Origin: Eulemur rufifrons
Taxonomy: Eukaryota; Chordata; Mammalia; Primates; Lemuridae
Length of the DNA stretch: 64,000 nucleotides
Direction: 5' to 3'
NCBI RefSeq assembly: GCF_041146395.1
Contig: NC_090984.1
Coordinates: 87,059,114 to 87,123,113 of the forward strand
Below, piece after piece: positions 35,503-47,560 of this stretch (positions are counted from its first letter, which is position 1; each line of letters begins with the position of its first letter). The notes below the pieces were generated by a model. The model made no database searches, was not told the DNA's origin, and was given only the letters and a program-made list of their open reading frames with translations. The translations under genes were made by a program, and so were the position numbers.

Positions 35503-36120
35503 TTAAATTGGACCAAGTGAAAACACATCATTTTAATTCTATCCATGGTCATCCTCATCCCCTTTCCCCATCACCATACAAACACCCACCCCCACAAACT
35601 TGGTTCAAGAGGATTTATAATATAGGAACAAACAGAAATGTTAATGCTGCCTTGGGATTTTTAGGACTGGGACTGCTCACCAAATCCCAGCTCTGAAAAT
35701 ATCCCACTTTGGAGTCCGAGACAATCTATCTACACCTCCTCCGTTATCTCCTCCATCGATAAAATGGAAAAATTCCACCAGAGATTAATTCTTGCCTGCA
35801 TGGCACTTTAAAGATTAAAATGCACTACATAAAAAAACACCCAAAGCATTAACCATAGGGAGGAATAGAAAAATCACCAAGGGAAGAGGTAATAACAAGT
35901 GAATCAACCAGAAGGTAAGCCTTTACTAAAAATGAGCTACACGATTGCTATAAACTTAGATTTCCTGTCTTGATCCCTTGAGTATCTGTAGTTTGCCTGA
36001 TTGAGACTTAACTAAAATCAAAATTCCAGGTAAAGCTGCTGTGTTTATATAAAAGGGCAAGCTCATTTTTTAAATTAAAAAATCCAGATAAGTTAGTTCT
36101 TAGGTGAACATTGGAGTGTT

Positions 36121-36123
36121 TTT

Positions 36124-36158
<35 letters not shown>

Positions 36159-36159
36159 A
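36121..36159. repeat. (TC)n microsatellite
   Basis: Near-uninterrupted CT units, one CC interruption. Confidence 0.95.
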
Positions 36160-37606
36160 TTTGTTGATCTTCATATTCAAATATGTCACAGTTGGCAGTG
36201 TCTTAAGTCATGCATGGATACAGCTAAATGTCTGTCTGTGAAAAGAAGCTTATTCTCTACTACCAAAAATGCTTAGGAGCCATCAGACATTTCAAAAACA
36301 GAAAATACTATCAGGTACCAATACAGACTCTTTTCCCTTACTGCTGCCCAAAAGGATTCCACAGTTCCCCAAATGTATCCTGTTTTGGTCAAACACATGC
36401 TAAATCAGGTATATGTTTTCTACGAAACTGCAAAATCAGCTAGGAGAATATTTTTTACTTGATATTATAAAGTTTGTCTTCCCTGAAATGCCTTCATTAT
36501 CCCTTGAAACAACTAATGTTCACATTTTTATTAAGGCCCAAGCCTAACTTCTTGTAGGAAACCTCTGTACTACAATCTACGCTGGAATAACCCCTTTCCA
36601 AGTTTGTAAAGTTTAAAGTTTGAACATGACAAAATTAATGATTGGCTGCCAGGGCCTGCCCATGTGATTCTCAAAGACAGTGGTGGGTGAGAAGGGGTGC
36701 TTGGAAGGGAAAGGGGAGCCTATGCAGGTAACCTCATCAGGAAGTAGGGAAGCCAAGGGTGGTCTCTGCATCCCCAATTTCCCTGGATGAAACTAATGAA
36801 ATGGGTGTCAACTATCTGGGAGGTCCCGCCCACCACCGGGCCCAGAAGCCTTCCATGGATATTTAAGCTGCAGTGGACAACTGCCACCAAACTGCGGCCA
36901 GGTTCACGATAGATTTATATGGCACAGACCCCTGGAACGTCCATATGGCTGACTAGTAGGGCAATCTCACTCTGGTCATTTTATTAATCTTGCAATATGA
37001 TGCCAAGTTTTAAGCAAGTGAATATTTTGGACCATGTTTTTCTGATCATGGAGAGAGTTTCACTTTACTTCTTCTTATTCTCAATACTCTACAGTATTAT
37101 TTTTGAGTTTGTAGATTTCAACCCCCAACCAAATTGTAAGTTCACTGATTACAGAAATCATGTTTTCTATGGCTCTTCTATACCCCTCAGCATCTAGTGT
37201 GGTATGGATTGAGGGTCTGGAGGGTGCATACTCAGCAGCAGGTTTCATTGTTTGTTGAAGCTTAAGTGCAGTATGGAATGTCTCAATATAGATTTCTTTA
37301 ACTGCCTGGAAATAAATCTGTCTACCATAAATACTCATCCCCTAAATACATCCCCATATATACAGGAGGCTCTCGTACTTGGTTCTATTATTGGCCAGAC
37401 TTTCAGGATACAAGCAGTACATTCCTTTATCAGAGAAGTAAACAAAGGTACCAAACATCTTTGTGATTCCATTGCTCAGTTATAAACAAAACTTTCAAAT
37501 TTTTCTGATTTTCTGGTTTTCCACAAAGCTACTTATGAAACCTCTATTTCTTTTTTCTGTCTATGCTAAGTGACTGAGGAAACAGAAACCACATATACCC
37601 TCACCC

Positions 37607-37607
37607 C

Positions 37608-37634
<27 letters not shown>
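37607..37634. repeat. (CA)n microsatellite
   Basis: About thirteen perfect AC units. Confidence 0.95.
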
Positions 37635-37638
<4 letters not shown>

Positions 37639-38189
37639 GTAGTGTGTCCTCAGGAGGAGCCACCAACAAAAAGTCTGGAATGTGCTTGGCTTTGCACCCA
37701 TCACAGCAAGGCATTAGAAATATTGGATTTAGTGTTGTGCGTCCACAGATATAAAATTAGGCCGACAGAAGTCTGGATCCGGGCCTTGCTCCATACTGCT
37801 AACTTGTAGAGCACTGGTAGCCAAAAGGGTTTGGAACGGTTGTCTCTCTACAGATGCTGCCATTCATTTCTGTGGGAACAGGACCACTTACATCTAATTA
37901 CAGTTTCTGCTTAAATTAACAGGACAGATATGACAGCAAAAACTTCTTCAGACTAACTGGTGGGGAGACCTTTAGCTGACACAGCTTATGAAGTAGTTGG
38001 CTTGCAGCAAAGTAATGTCAATTTTTAAAAGTAATTTAGAATTCATATGATTCCATCCAGCAATTTATGGCAGCCAGAGAAAAATATGTGGGCTGGGGTG
38101 GTGACTGGGCAGGCAGGTCCATACAGCCATTTTAGAAAGAAGACTAGGTTATCTTACAGAGCGATGATTGTAGAAAGATTAGGTTATTT

Positions 38190-38290
38190 TACACATTACC
38201 ATTACACCGCTAATGAGTGGTGGAGCTGGCATTTGAACCCTGACAGCTGAACTGCAGAGCTGTTGCTTTTAACCTTCACTACCTCCAAGG
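38190..38290 (-). mobile_element. MIR SINE fragment
   Basis: 'gtggtggagctggcatttga' followed by 'accctgacagctgaa' and 'gagctgttgcttttaacctt' match reverse MIR. Confidence 0.7.
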
Positions 38291-39058
38291 ACACCTCAAT
38301 CCCTAACTTATGTTGAAAATGCCACTAACAAACAACTAAAGGAGATCCTATGCTGGTTTGATGACAGTTTTACTGGCCTTCATCTGGCTAGTCAACTGTG
38401 TGTTATGGGATCCAAGGCGAATCGACCCCTCAGGACCCTACAGATCCCTCATTCTCTAATGGGGGCTGGTTAAAGTTCTTATGTTCTGTGGAAAGAGGGT
38501 GAGGCTTCAGGGAAGAGCACTGGGAGGCAGGGAAGCAGAGGCTGGGGCCCCACATCCCAGCGTCCTCCCGGCCTAGCCTCCCAGCACTGGACTAAAGAAA
38601 GGAAGGGCAATTATCTGGGAGAAATTCGGAATTGCTGTCATTGTCCTGTCAGTCCCAGACAGCCACCAGACCCAGAATGACCTCCATTGTTATATGAGCC
38701 AGAGTGAAAAAAATCACCACAGGTGGTGTCAACCAAAGTTGGCAAAGGGAGGGATTTGGATGGTTTGGTTTTTTTAGCACCCAGCAGCTAGTTGAACAAG
38801 CTTGCTCTGGCCATTTTCTCTCAACTGTGTGGCCCATATTTCGGCCAGTCTATGTTTTCAGCTCCTACTGGTCACATTATGGTGGGTAATGATGACAAAA
38901 GAAAGACTTTAAATGGGGTGAAAGCCAAAGATCACTGTCTCTTCCCTTAAGTATTTGGTGGTGAGGAAATGAAAAAATGTAGCATTTTCACGTTGCCATT
39001 CAAGATTTGGTAAAGGGCTTATTGCCACACAGTAGAATGTTGAATTTGTGATTGAATG
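38291..39058. other. Unique spacer
   Basis: No gene or repeat recognised. A GC-rich patch lies at 38490-38590. Confidence 0.4.
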
Positions 39059-39072
39059 AAGAGGGGAGTCTT

Positions 39073-39199
39073 TTTTTTTTTTATATAGTTCCAGTTTTTT
39101 ATTTTTTATTTCAGCATATTATGGGGGTACAAAAGTTTAGGTTATGTATATTACCCTTCCCCCCCCCCCGCCAAATCAGAGCTTCAAGCGTGTCCATCC
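39073..39199 (-). mobile_element. Young, severely 5'-truncated L1 tail
   Basis: Only about 127 bases of an L1 3'UTR (plus strand: poly(T), then 'cagcatattatgggggtaca', then C11). A perfect 14-base duplication aagaggggagtctt lies at 39059-39072 and 39200-39213. The 3' end is the same family as the L1 at 3704. Clean flanks indicate recent insertion in this lineage. Confidence 0.95.
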
Positions 39200-39213
39200 A
39201 AGAGGGGAGTCTT

Positions 39214-40320
39214 ATTTAGTCTTAGATTTATCTTGCAGAATCTGAGAGTTGAAAAACATTCAGAAACTACCTTTGAATTGGTAAGTCCTGAATATCTCTC
39301 TGCCTTATCCATTAGAACCTGAGAAATTATCTTTTAGGGCTCAAGACCATTAATAAGGTAAGAAAAAGATTTTTTCCCCTGAGTCCCTAATGTGACTATT
39401 CAGATAATAATATCAGAGTGGCGATCATATGCAAAATAAGAAAATAAACATTACTAACTATAGGTAAAAAGTACCATTTTACACAGATCTCCAGCACATT
39501 CTGAAAGCAGAAATTGACACAGAACCCTACGAAGAGAGTGAATCTGACCAACAGTCCTCAGATAGCCACTCCAGCGGGGAAAGAGAAAGTGATAGAAATG
39601 GAAATTTTCGCCTTCAGCACACTAATACTATCCTCCTTCAGGCCACCAATATGCGTTATGATCAAAGGAAAGGCAATTTAAATTTGTTGGGCAGAATTTT
39701 TTTCCCCCAGCCTATGGGCAAGGCTGTTTTATTTGCTTGACCCTCTCTAGTCCTAAAACTATTTATGGTCAGATATTACCAAATGTGTGAAGAGCCACAG
39801 AACAAAATTACATTTCTTTTAACCAAGGATAGGGGAAATAAGTTAATTTCATGCTATTTCTTGAGGTCAGATAACAAAATGCACATTTACCCAGGAAGAG
39901 AAATCATAGGCTTTTCTTCCCAAAACTGTGAGTCCTGAAAGTATGAGCAGCTGAACCCAGGAAGCTGATGGAGGGAAGCTGTGTGAGGGACGCAGCGTCC
40001 TGTGCCAGCCAGTCGGGCTGTTCCAGGGCACAGGCCGTGGATAATGGCCCCTTCGCTGGCCATCAGGGCCAAGCGGTGCGTGGCTCCGAGACCGGCGCCC
40101 ATTGCTGGACTACTGCAGGCTGTGGTGACAAGGTCAATCCTTGGGGCCAACACACAGTTCTAGGGACTCTTTGCTTCCCTCCCCACATTTCAAGCATGAC
40201 TTCTTGTGAGAAAAAGGATGGGGTGAAAAGATAGGAGGGGATGAAAAGATGGGATCTTGTACCATAGAGATGGAAACAGACAACTGAATACAGAGTGCTG
40301 ATGGGATGTGGAAGAATTAA
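39214..40320. other. Unique DNA with a gene-like open frame
   Basis: 39468-39740 (plus) is open for 90 codons but without a start codon. It is rich in Glu, Ser and Asp (EPYEESESDQQSSDSHSSGE). A possible splice acceptor (ccattttacacag) sits at 39474-39486. I recognise no family; it may be a decayed exon, a retrocopy fragment or chance. Confidence 0.3.
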
Positions 40321-40324
40321 TCCA

Positions 40325-40500
40325 AGAATTTTAGAGCTGGAAGTGAGACGTGAGGGATCATGGAGTCAAATCCTTTTTACGGTTGTGGGAACAAAGATGC
40401 AGAGAGTTTATTTGTCCAGGACGCACAGCAAGTTGGTGGCAAGGCAGGACCAGAAAACATGGCTGTGTACATAGGTCAGTCCTCTTTCTACTAAACGATA
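40325..40500 (-). mobile_element. MIR-related CORE-SINE
   Basis: 'ttttagagctggaagtgaga', 'gggatcatggagtcaaatcc' and 'acgcacagcaagttggtggc' follow the order of MIR3/Ther-type elements in reverse. Confidence 0.55.
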
Positions 40501-40639
40501 TCATCTCTAGTTCAGGAAAGTTAAAGTCCCTTTAAAAAGAAAGGAAATGCTTTCCATGTATGTAACATTATGTTCAGAAATAAAATTTAATTAGGTAGAT
40601 TGTCTCTGGTCTCTACCTTGTACATGTCTAGCCCGCCCG

Positions 40640-41390
40640 GCTGAATTCAAATTATGACTGTATTGGTGGGAATGTAAATTAATAAAGCCATTATGGAAAA
40701 CTCCATAGACATTCCTCAAAGAAGTAAAAATAGAATTACTATATGATCCAGTAATCTCACTCCGTATTTACCCAAAAGATTGCTCATTGCAGCACTATTC
40801 ACCATAGCCAAGTTATGGAATCAACCTAAGTGTTCATCAGTAGATGAATGGATAAAGAAAATGTGGCATATGTACACAATAGAATACTATTCAGCCTTTA
40901 AAAAGAGAAATTCTGTCATTTGCAAAAACATGGACGGAATTGGAGAACATTTTGCTAAGTAAAAAGAACCAGGCACTGAAAGACAAATACCACATGTCCT
41001 CATTTACGTGTGGAATCTGAAACAATCGAATTCACAGAAGCAGAGAGTAGAATGGTGGTTACCAGGGCCTGGGCGGGGCAGGGAAAGGGGAGATGATGGT
41101 CAAAGGGTATGAAGTCTCAGTCAGACAGGAGCAGTAAGTTTGTCTGAGATCTATTTCACAGCATGGTAAATATAGTTAATAATAATGTACTGTACATTTC
41201 AAAATTGCTAGGAAGGTACATTTTGAATGTTCTTACCACAAAAATGATAAGTATTTGAGGTGACAGATATGTAAACTTGATTTAATTATTCCACATCGTA
41301 TTTGTAAATCATAACATCCGTTTGTACCCTGTAAACATACACAACTATAAATTGTCAATTTATAATAAAAATAGATTAATTAAAAAACAA
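40640..41390 (+). mobile_element. L1 3' end (ORF2 C-terminus and 3'UTR)
   Basis: The frame at 40780-40962 encodes an L1 ORF2p C-terminal remnant (HMYTIEYYSAFKKRNSVI; the conserved YTMEYYSA block with changes). It is preceded by broken ORF2 and followed by the 3'UTR ('gagagtagaatggtggttac', 'agttaataataatgtactgt') and an A-rich tail. It is 5'-truncated and inactive. Confidence 0.93.
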
Positions 41391-41845
41391 TTTATGACCA
41401 ATCTGTCCTATATCACAGCCAACCATCCAGGTAAGCAGGACCCACGACTTCCTACTGCTCTCTGGCGTCACAGTCATCCTCCCACTCCTCAGTGGATTCC
41501 AGTCCTGACTCCAGAATCCCAGACAATACCTTACTTTTTCCTCCTAATTCTGTGTTCTTCTCCCACTGTCACCAACCAGGCTGAGAGTTTTGCCTTTGAA
41601 TTCACTCGATATTTAAAAATGGAGGTATTCTCAGAGACATGGTTTGCATATTTAAGCAGTTTACAACTTTTTATCAATATAGTAGACAGTGACCAATACA
41701 AATCAAATAAAGCTCAATGTCCCAAGAGGGTGACTATAATGACAGTACCTAAGAGAAGCACCTGAAGATCACTGTCTTTGCTTCTAATGAACCCAGGAGA
41801 GACACAGGTGGCCACATCTTCCTAGATAGCTGACTTCTAGATCGA
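41391..41845. other. Unique spacer
   Basis: A 147-codon plus frame begins in the L1 tail (41322-41765). It has no family features and is judged chance. Confidence 0.4.
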
Positions 41846-41846
41846 T

Positions 41847-42045
41847 CAGTGGTTCTCAAACTTTAGTGAGCATCAGAATCACCTGGATGGCTTGCTGAAC
41901 AAAGATTGCTGGACCTGACCCTCAGAGTTTTAATTCAGGAGCTCTTGGGTGGCGTCAATGATTTATTTGCATTTTTAACAAGTTCCCTTGGTGATGTTGA
42001 TGCTGATGCTGCTGTTCTGGGCATCACACTTTTAGGATCACTATT
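41847..42045 (+). mobile_element. MER5A-like hAT element
   Basis: It begins with the family terminus 'cagtggttctcaaactttag', passes 'gcatcagaatcacctggatg' and 'cagagttttaattcaggagc', and ends 'acttttaggatcacta', a decayed inverted copy of the start. Non-autonomous. Confidence 0.85.
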
Positions 42046-42229
42046 CTAGACCAAGACTAGGGCAGTCTGGGAGTGGGAAAGGATAAACAAATGCATATAT
42101 TTCCTCTTGAATTGTATTTACACAGCAGATTCCATCATAAAATATTAAGGAACAGGTCCTACCAATAAAGCTCTTGCTTGGTGATTGCCTTGGACTGATG
42201 CTTTGGGAGACTCTCACAACCCCAGGGAG

Positions 42230-42514
42230 TTATGGATCAAGAAAGGGGTCCTTTAAGGGCTGAGAGATGGGTGGACCTACAGCTAAGATGATGATCTTGA
42301 AAGGAAACTTCGGTCCTACATCCTCAAAAGCCACACAAATCACTCTCTGATTATCACAAGCTGGAGTGACATAGTCTAGAGCCCTACCTGAGGTCAGATC
42401 CACAAATCCAGTCGTCCACACAAAGCTATCGGATGCCAGATTCTGGGGCAGAGCATCCAATAAATGATGTTCCCAGAGGCTGGTGTTGACGGTCCTGAAG
42501 CTGTGACCTCAGGC
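42230..42514 (-). other. Candidate exon or gene fragment (minus)
   Basis: After an in-frame TGA (42512-42514) the minus strand stays open for about 93 codons to a stop near 42230, without an ATG. The stretch FRTVNTSLWEHHLLDALPQN…SFVWTTGFVDLTS reads like protein. It is bounded by a plausible acceptor (…ggcctgcctgaggtcacag, exon from 42500) and a good donor (CAG|gtaggg, exon to 42388), giving a 113-base exon. I do not recognise the family. It could equally be decayed repeat or retrocopy sequence. Confidence 0.25.
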
Positions 42515-42729
42515 AGGCCAGAGGATGATCTCAGCACACCTGTTGTAAAGTGATGCACAGACTTTATTTTTAAAGTAGATGCCTTAAAAATATCCCTGAT
42601 AGTCTAGTCTTCTTTCATGCCTAGTCTTCTTTCATGCTATTCTGAGGGCTTTAATAGGCCTTCCCTGTGGGATGGACCAAAAAAGGACGAGGAGAGGGGA
42701 TCCCTCCCGCACCGCATGTTATAGTCGAT

Positions 42730-42905
42730 AATATTCAAATGTATTCTCATTTGATTCTCACAATTCTGTGAGTGTTGGTGTTAGTATCATTCCCATTTTA
42801 CAGATGAGGAAATGGAAATCTAGTAAGGTTTACTCAAGGTCAAAGAATTACGATTCAAACCCAGGCCGCACAAGCTTGATGCATGATGCCACACTGCCTC
42901 TCAGA
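42730..42905 (-). mobile_element. MIR SINE
   Basis: 'ttctcatttgattctcacaa', 'cccattttacagatgaggaa', 'gattcaaacccaggccgcac' is a clear reverse MIR. Confidence 0.9.
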
Positions 42906-43630
42906 GGCCGTGGAACAGATGTACGGCAGTTGCCCTGGGAAATGGTTCTGAATAAAAGTCAGGAGGACAACCAACAAAACTAATTAAAATTTTTCATGCC
43001 AAGCAAAGTAACAAGAGAATGGGGCAAGGGGCAAGCTGTTTGGCCAGCAAATGATGGAGAAGCAAACAAAAACAAGATAAAATTGGATTGGTTTTTTTAA
43101 ACAAGACATTCACACAGTGATTTCACAATAACAGATTAATTTCTCTGAGGGTACACTTGAAGGTTCTTACATAAACTATCCTGAGGGACCCTTAAACAGA
43201 CACCTCACAGACCACTCCCTCACAGACATATTTTAATACTCTATTTTGCTAAAGTTTTTAGCTTAGGGTCATCTGGGAAGAACAAGGAACTAAAACTGCT
43301 ATGTTGAAGGTAGCCAATTTCCAGTGATTTGAGAATGCTTATTGAGACAGCTTTAAATATGTATTCATGAAAATGTACTTTTCTCATAAAGTCATTCTCC
43401 TCCTTGCTTCTTATCTATTTCATGTCCTGGGTCAGAGCCAGCCCTAGGCAAAACTTACAAACAGCAGTTTATTTTCAGCACTGCCTCCCTTCCTAATCTG
43501 CACTCCCCCCATCTTCCTATAGAAACCCCAGGTACTTCTTCCTACCTCCTTTTGTCCAAGGACTCAGTTTTCTTTCCTTCCCAATCAAAATCTGCTCTCC
43601 AGAAAGAAGATAATGAAATTTTTCACAGTC
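42906..43630. other. Unique spacer
   Basis: No gene or repeat recognised. Confidence 0.45.
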
Positions 43631-43631
43631 T

Positions 43632-43838
43632 TAGACCAACGGTTCCCAATCTTGGCTGTACACTAAAATCAGCTTTTATTAAAAAAAAAAAAAAAAATAC
43701 ACCAATGCCTGAGCTGCACCCTAGACCAACTGATTCAGAATCTCTGATAGTCGAGTTCTGGCATCAATATTTAAACAAAACAAAACAAAACTCTCCTTCA
43801 AGTGATTCTATTAATAATATGCAGCCCCAGGATTGAAA
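43632..43838 (+). mobile_element. MER5-like hAT remnant with poly(A) insertion
   Basis: 'accaacggttcccaatcttg' and 'aactgattcagaatctctga' with 'ttcaagtgattctattaata' follow the MER5 order. An A18 run (43680-43697) and a (AAAAC)n run expand it. Confidence 0.65.
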
Positions 43839-44875
43839 ATCAAAATATATACACAATGGGAAGGCTTATTATCTTGCCCTTTTTGGAAAGATTTGTATTT
43901 TATATCACAAACAAGCCTTAGTAGTGGGATTTTCAGGCAGATCATGAGATTGTTGAAGAGAAGAGGGAGAGTTAGAGTGAGAGGAGAAGACTCCTATGTT
44001 GAACCACTCCCTGTAGAGGTAAGGCCAATAATTAGAGGGTCCTTCAGATACCTGCATTTGGCTTAGACTCATTCTGTCTCCTGGTTTGCCTCTCAGACAC
44101 ATCACACTTTGACTGATGCTCACGTATGGTGGTTATTCTACTTTCTACTTTCAGTTATTTCTACTTTCTCTTCATGCTGGCAGATTGTTTTCCTTCTTAT
44201 GCCTAATTCAAATACCTATCCATGGCTTTCAGCATTCAGCTAAGAAAGTAAGGTATCCTGATTTATTGAACAGGTAAATGCTTTAGCGATGGTTCCTGGG
44301 TCATCTTGTAAAAGAAATGAATTAAAGCTGGTTGTCTCTTTCTGGGAAAGCCTCATAGGATGACAATTTGGTAGGATCACCTAGAAATCAGGGTCTGGTT
44401 CTCAGCTTTGTGGGCTCTGAACCATAGTTTTATTATTGCACAGGAGAGTGATCAGGCCCTTGTGAGGCAGCTCGTACGAGTCTATCATGTCAGAGTCATA
44501 ACCCTACCATGCTCACTTTTATTGAGATCTTTGACTGCCAGATGGATTACCCCTGTTGGCCAGCCTATACCTTAGTAAATTAAATTAAGGTCGGGAGCTT
44601 TGTTAGAGAGACTAAAGACAGAGCACAGATACATACGGAAGAAGTGCCTCCACAAAATGCTTCCAGGGATCCCATCTAGAGCTTCTAGAAAACCAGAGAT
44701 TCTTAAATTTTAGCCATACTCATTGCATCCCCTTCTCTTTGCCCTTGAAACAGAGAACTGCTTTCCGAGAGTTAGACTTTGGGAGTGGCAGAAAGATCAG
44801 TCCAAGAGGTTACTTTTGTTGAAGGGATATTGCCAAAGAGAGTCAGTTACCCAATGTCTGGGACAGTCTCTTCCA
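43839..44875. other. Unique spacer
   Basis: No gene or repeat recognised. Short frames only. Confidence 0.45.
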
Positions 44876-44879
44876 CCAG

Positions 44880-45135
44880 ACCAGTGGTTCTCATACTCTC
44901 CTGCATGTTAGAATCACCTGAGAGCTTTCAAAACTCTGGGGCCACACCTGGACCAACTGGATCACAATCCCTAGAGCTGGGAGCCCATGGCATCAACATA
45001 CTAGGGGTGCTAAAAATGCCACAGAAATGTATTGCCAGTGAACTCAGATTATTTTTGTTTTTTTTTTTTTCAGATTATATTTTAAATCCCAAGGTGATTC
45101 CAATGAAAAGCCAAGTTTGTAAACCACTGAATTAT
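44880..45135 (+). mobile_element. MER5-like hAT element
   Basis: It begins 'accagtggttctcatactct', continues 'gttagaatcacctgagagct' and ends 'agccaagtttgtaaaccact' near 45127, an inverted terminus. A poly(T) run (45057-45070) interrupts the 3' half. Confidence 0.75.
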
Positions 45136-45309
45136 GTCTGTGAAAATAATTAGCACATCCACATTCAGATTCCCCTCTCCCCCAGACAGGGCTGGAAATA
45201 AATCCCTTCTCTTTTATTCTATCTGCCATCCTATTTAGGAGGTCTCAAGGTAAGGGAAGCTTGTATTTATATCTGTATGCCAGACATGGAAGAGGCCTTT
45301 ACATACTTT

Positions 45310-45490
45310 ATCTCCTTAGTTCTGGACACAGGCTGCCCATCCCAATCCACAGGGCTGAGATTCTTTAACATACATATGTCAACCAGGTTTCCTTGATCAG
45401 GAATTTTGAGATTGGGTGCTAGGAATCTGAAAATTTTTTAAAATTCCCCAAATGAGTTGACTCAAAACTAGGGCTAAGAACTGTTGAGCC
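45310..45490 (+). mobile_element. Possible MER58-like hAT remnant
   Basis: 'gctgagattctttaacatac' and 'aattccccaaatgagttgac' resemble the family loosely. Confidence 0.35.
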
Positions 45491-45940
45491 ATGTAGATAA
45501 CCCGGCACTTGTGACATCTTTTGGCACTTGTCATAATAATACCATTCTTTATTCAGGGTCAGATTATAGGATGGACCACTTAGAAAAATGCCTGCACCAC
45601 TAATAAATTAGAAATGTTAAAAATACCTTGGTAATGTGTTGCCAGTGAAAGGAGTCACTTATACATGCATCCTAACACAAAGGGCAAAATGTAACATGGT
45701 TCCATTTCTACTAAAGTAGATGATATAACCTTTCAGAAGAAACTAAAAGGGAAAATAAAAGAAAACATCCTTGCCAGTATTGACCACCCCCAACTAAACG
45801 AACATTGGACCACAATTTTCAACATCCTTGGTGCTCACATATCTCAATCCAGCCCTTATATCATAATGTCCAATATTCACTGATGCTATTTGGGTTGGTT
45901 GTTCTCAGGTAGACTGTATGGAAAAATAATGGAGCCAATA
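45491..45940. other. Unique spacer
   Basis: No gene or repeat recognised. Confidence 0.45.
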
Positions 45941-45942
45941 GC

Positions 45943-46040
45943 AGTACTATTTATTGAGCACTTACTATGCATCTGGTGCTAAGTGTTTACTGTAACTTCT
46001 TTCTATAACTTCTCTTATATAGGGAGAATATCCATTCATT
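45943..46040 (-). mobile_element. MIR SINE fragment
   Basis: 'tttattgagcacttactatg' followed by 'catctggtgctaagtgttta' matches reverse MIR. Confidence 0.75.
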
Positions 46041-46099
46041 CTTCATTCAACAAGAATTGACTTCCTGCTGCAGAAAAAGGCAGCACAGTATTTAATATT

Positions 46100-46315
46100 G
46101 GCAGGCACACAGGCTTCAGAATGAGACAGCATGAGTTTGAATGCTGGTCCTGTGGTTGTGTGCCTTTGGACAAATGATTTACTTCTTCTAAGCCTTGGAG
46201 TTGCCTCTTCTGTAAAATATAGATAATAATGAGATCACAAGTAATTCATTAAAGCACTGAACACAACGTCTTAGATCTATTCAGTAAGAGTAAGCGTCAG
46301 GGATTGCTATTGCTT
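46100..46315 (+). mobile_element. MIR SINE
   Basis: 'cacacaggcttcagaatgag', 'gtttgaatgctggtcctgtg', 'acttcttctaagccttggag' and 'aaatatagataataatgaga' follow the forward consensus. Confidence 0.85.
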
Positions 46316-46384
46316 CCATGTATACTATGTGCTAGACACGTGCTGGGTGCTGGGTACCTTTATCTTCTGAGCAAATTCATCCAT

Positions 46385-46705
46385 CCATTTGTTTATTCAT
46401 CTATTTAGTAAGTCAATCAGTCAACAAACCATTTTTTAATGCTGTGCTAGATGTGGGAGCACACAGGTAAGGGGGAGACAGACAGTAAACAAATAAAAGA
46501 AACCAGAGGTGACGAGAGCTGCAGCAGATGGGGGTGTGTAGCAGCCTGCCAGCGCCAAGGAAGGGGCCAGAGACCTTGGGGAAACGGGCAGTGGCCAAAG
46601 GCCTCATGGAGACATTTGAGCAGCCTCTGGAAGGAAGAGCCGCAGCCTGAGCCGTGAGGGTGGGAAGCAGGGAACGGAAGAGCATTCCAGGCAGAGGAAA
46701 AACCA
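46385..46705 (-). mobile_element. L2 LINE 3' region
   Basis: 'gtttattcatctatttagta' and 'acagacagtaaacaaataaa' with 'ggaagagcattccaggcaga' are in the order of reverse L2 and adjoining LINE sequence. The 176-codon minus frame at 46413-46943, the longest in the window, overlaps it and is not a gene. Confidence 0.55.
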
Positions 46706-47405
46706 TGTGACAGTTTAAGTCTCTAGGGTGATGGCCCTTGCTGACTGGAGAGGAAGGGCCATCACTCTTCTCTGGATTTCCCAGTCTAAGGGGTTGGGAT
46801 TTAATTATTGAGCCTGTAGACTTAGATCCACCTACCATAATGCTCGGAAAATCCTCGTTAAGATTTGATGAGTTACCTGTGCTGCCTGTATAAATCAATT
46901 GAGCAAAAGTACAGGCAAATAGTGTTTTCACTATAGCAATCACTCAATCATCTACTGGCAAGAAACTGTGAGTCCAAAGGCAAAAAGGAAATTTGGGTTT
47001 AATGACTGTTTTGCAATACCTATTCCAATAGGATTTTCCTGCTATTTTTCTAACACTTGGATTTGTTTTATTAGCCTTTAAATATCAAATGCATAATTCT
47101 GCAGCAAAAATGGGCTTTTGAAATGTTAACAGAAGGAAATATTATCAACATACACTTACTACGTTACAGTATATTCTAAACACAAAGGATCTCATCACTG
47201 AGGTTTTTATAGGAAGAAAGCTCTGCCGATGCAGCTACAAAACACAGACCAAACCTATAGCACTTTGTATCACTCACCTCCGACCCCAGAGGAGCCCTTT
47301 TTGAACGCTTTCTGCACACTCCCAGCAGCCAGGATGTCTCCCGGGAAGTATATGTTAGCCCTTTAATCTGGATCCTGGCAATACAGTGTAATAACGAAAA
47401 AAATA
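46706..47405. other. Unique spacer
   Basis: No gene or repeat recognised. Confidence 0.45.
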
Positions 47406-47407
47406 AT

Positions 47408-47560
47408 AGAAGACTATAAACAATATTGTCTGTGAAAGTTGGGATTGAGAGTGATGTTTATTTTCTTTTTATACTTTTCTGTATTTCCCAAATTTCCTGT
47501 AATGAATATGATTTACTTCTTAAAAACTACATAATTTAAAAACATCATGAGAATACAGGA
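47408..47560 (+). mobile_element. Old L1M 3' end
   Basis: 'ctttttatacttttctgtat' followed by 'ttcccaaatttcctgtaatg' and A-rich sequence is the characteristic L1M terminus. Confidence 0.6.

Larger units (their letters stand above)
35016..38185. other. Mostly unique DNA with microsatellites
   Basis: No gene recognised. A promoter-like cluster lies at 36825-36870 (GC box cccgccc, then gatatttaag 28 bases on). Microsatellites are listed separately. 37081-37338 holds an 85-codon minus frame with no family features. Confidence 0.4.

Noticed and set aside
46413..46943. Longest open frame in the window (176 codons, minus)
   Set aside because: It overlaps an L2-like repeat, has no domain or conserved motif, and its composition is that of chance translation.
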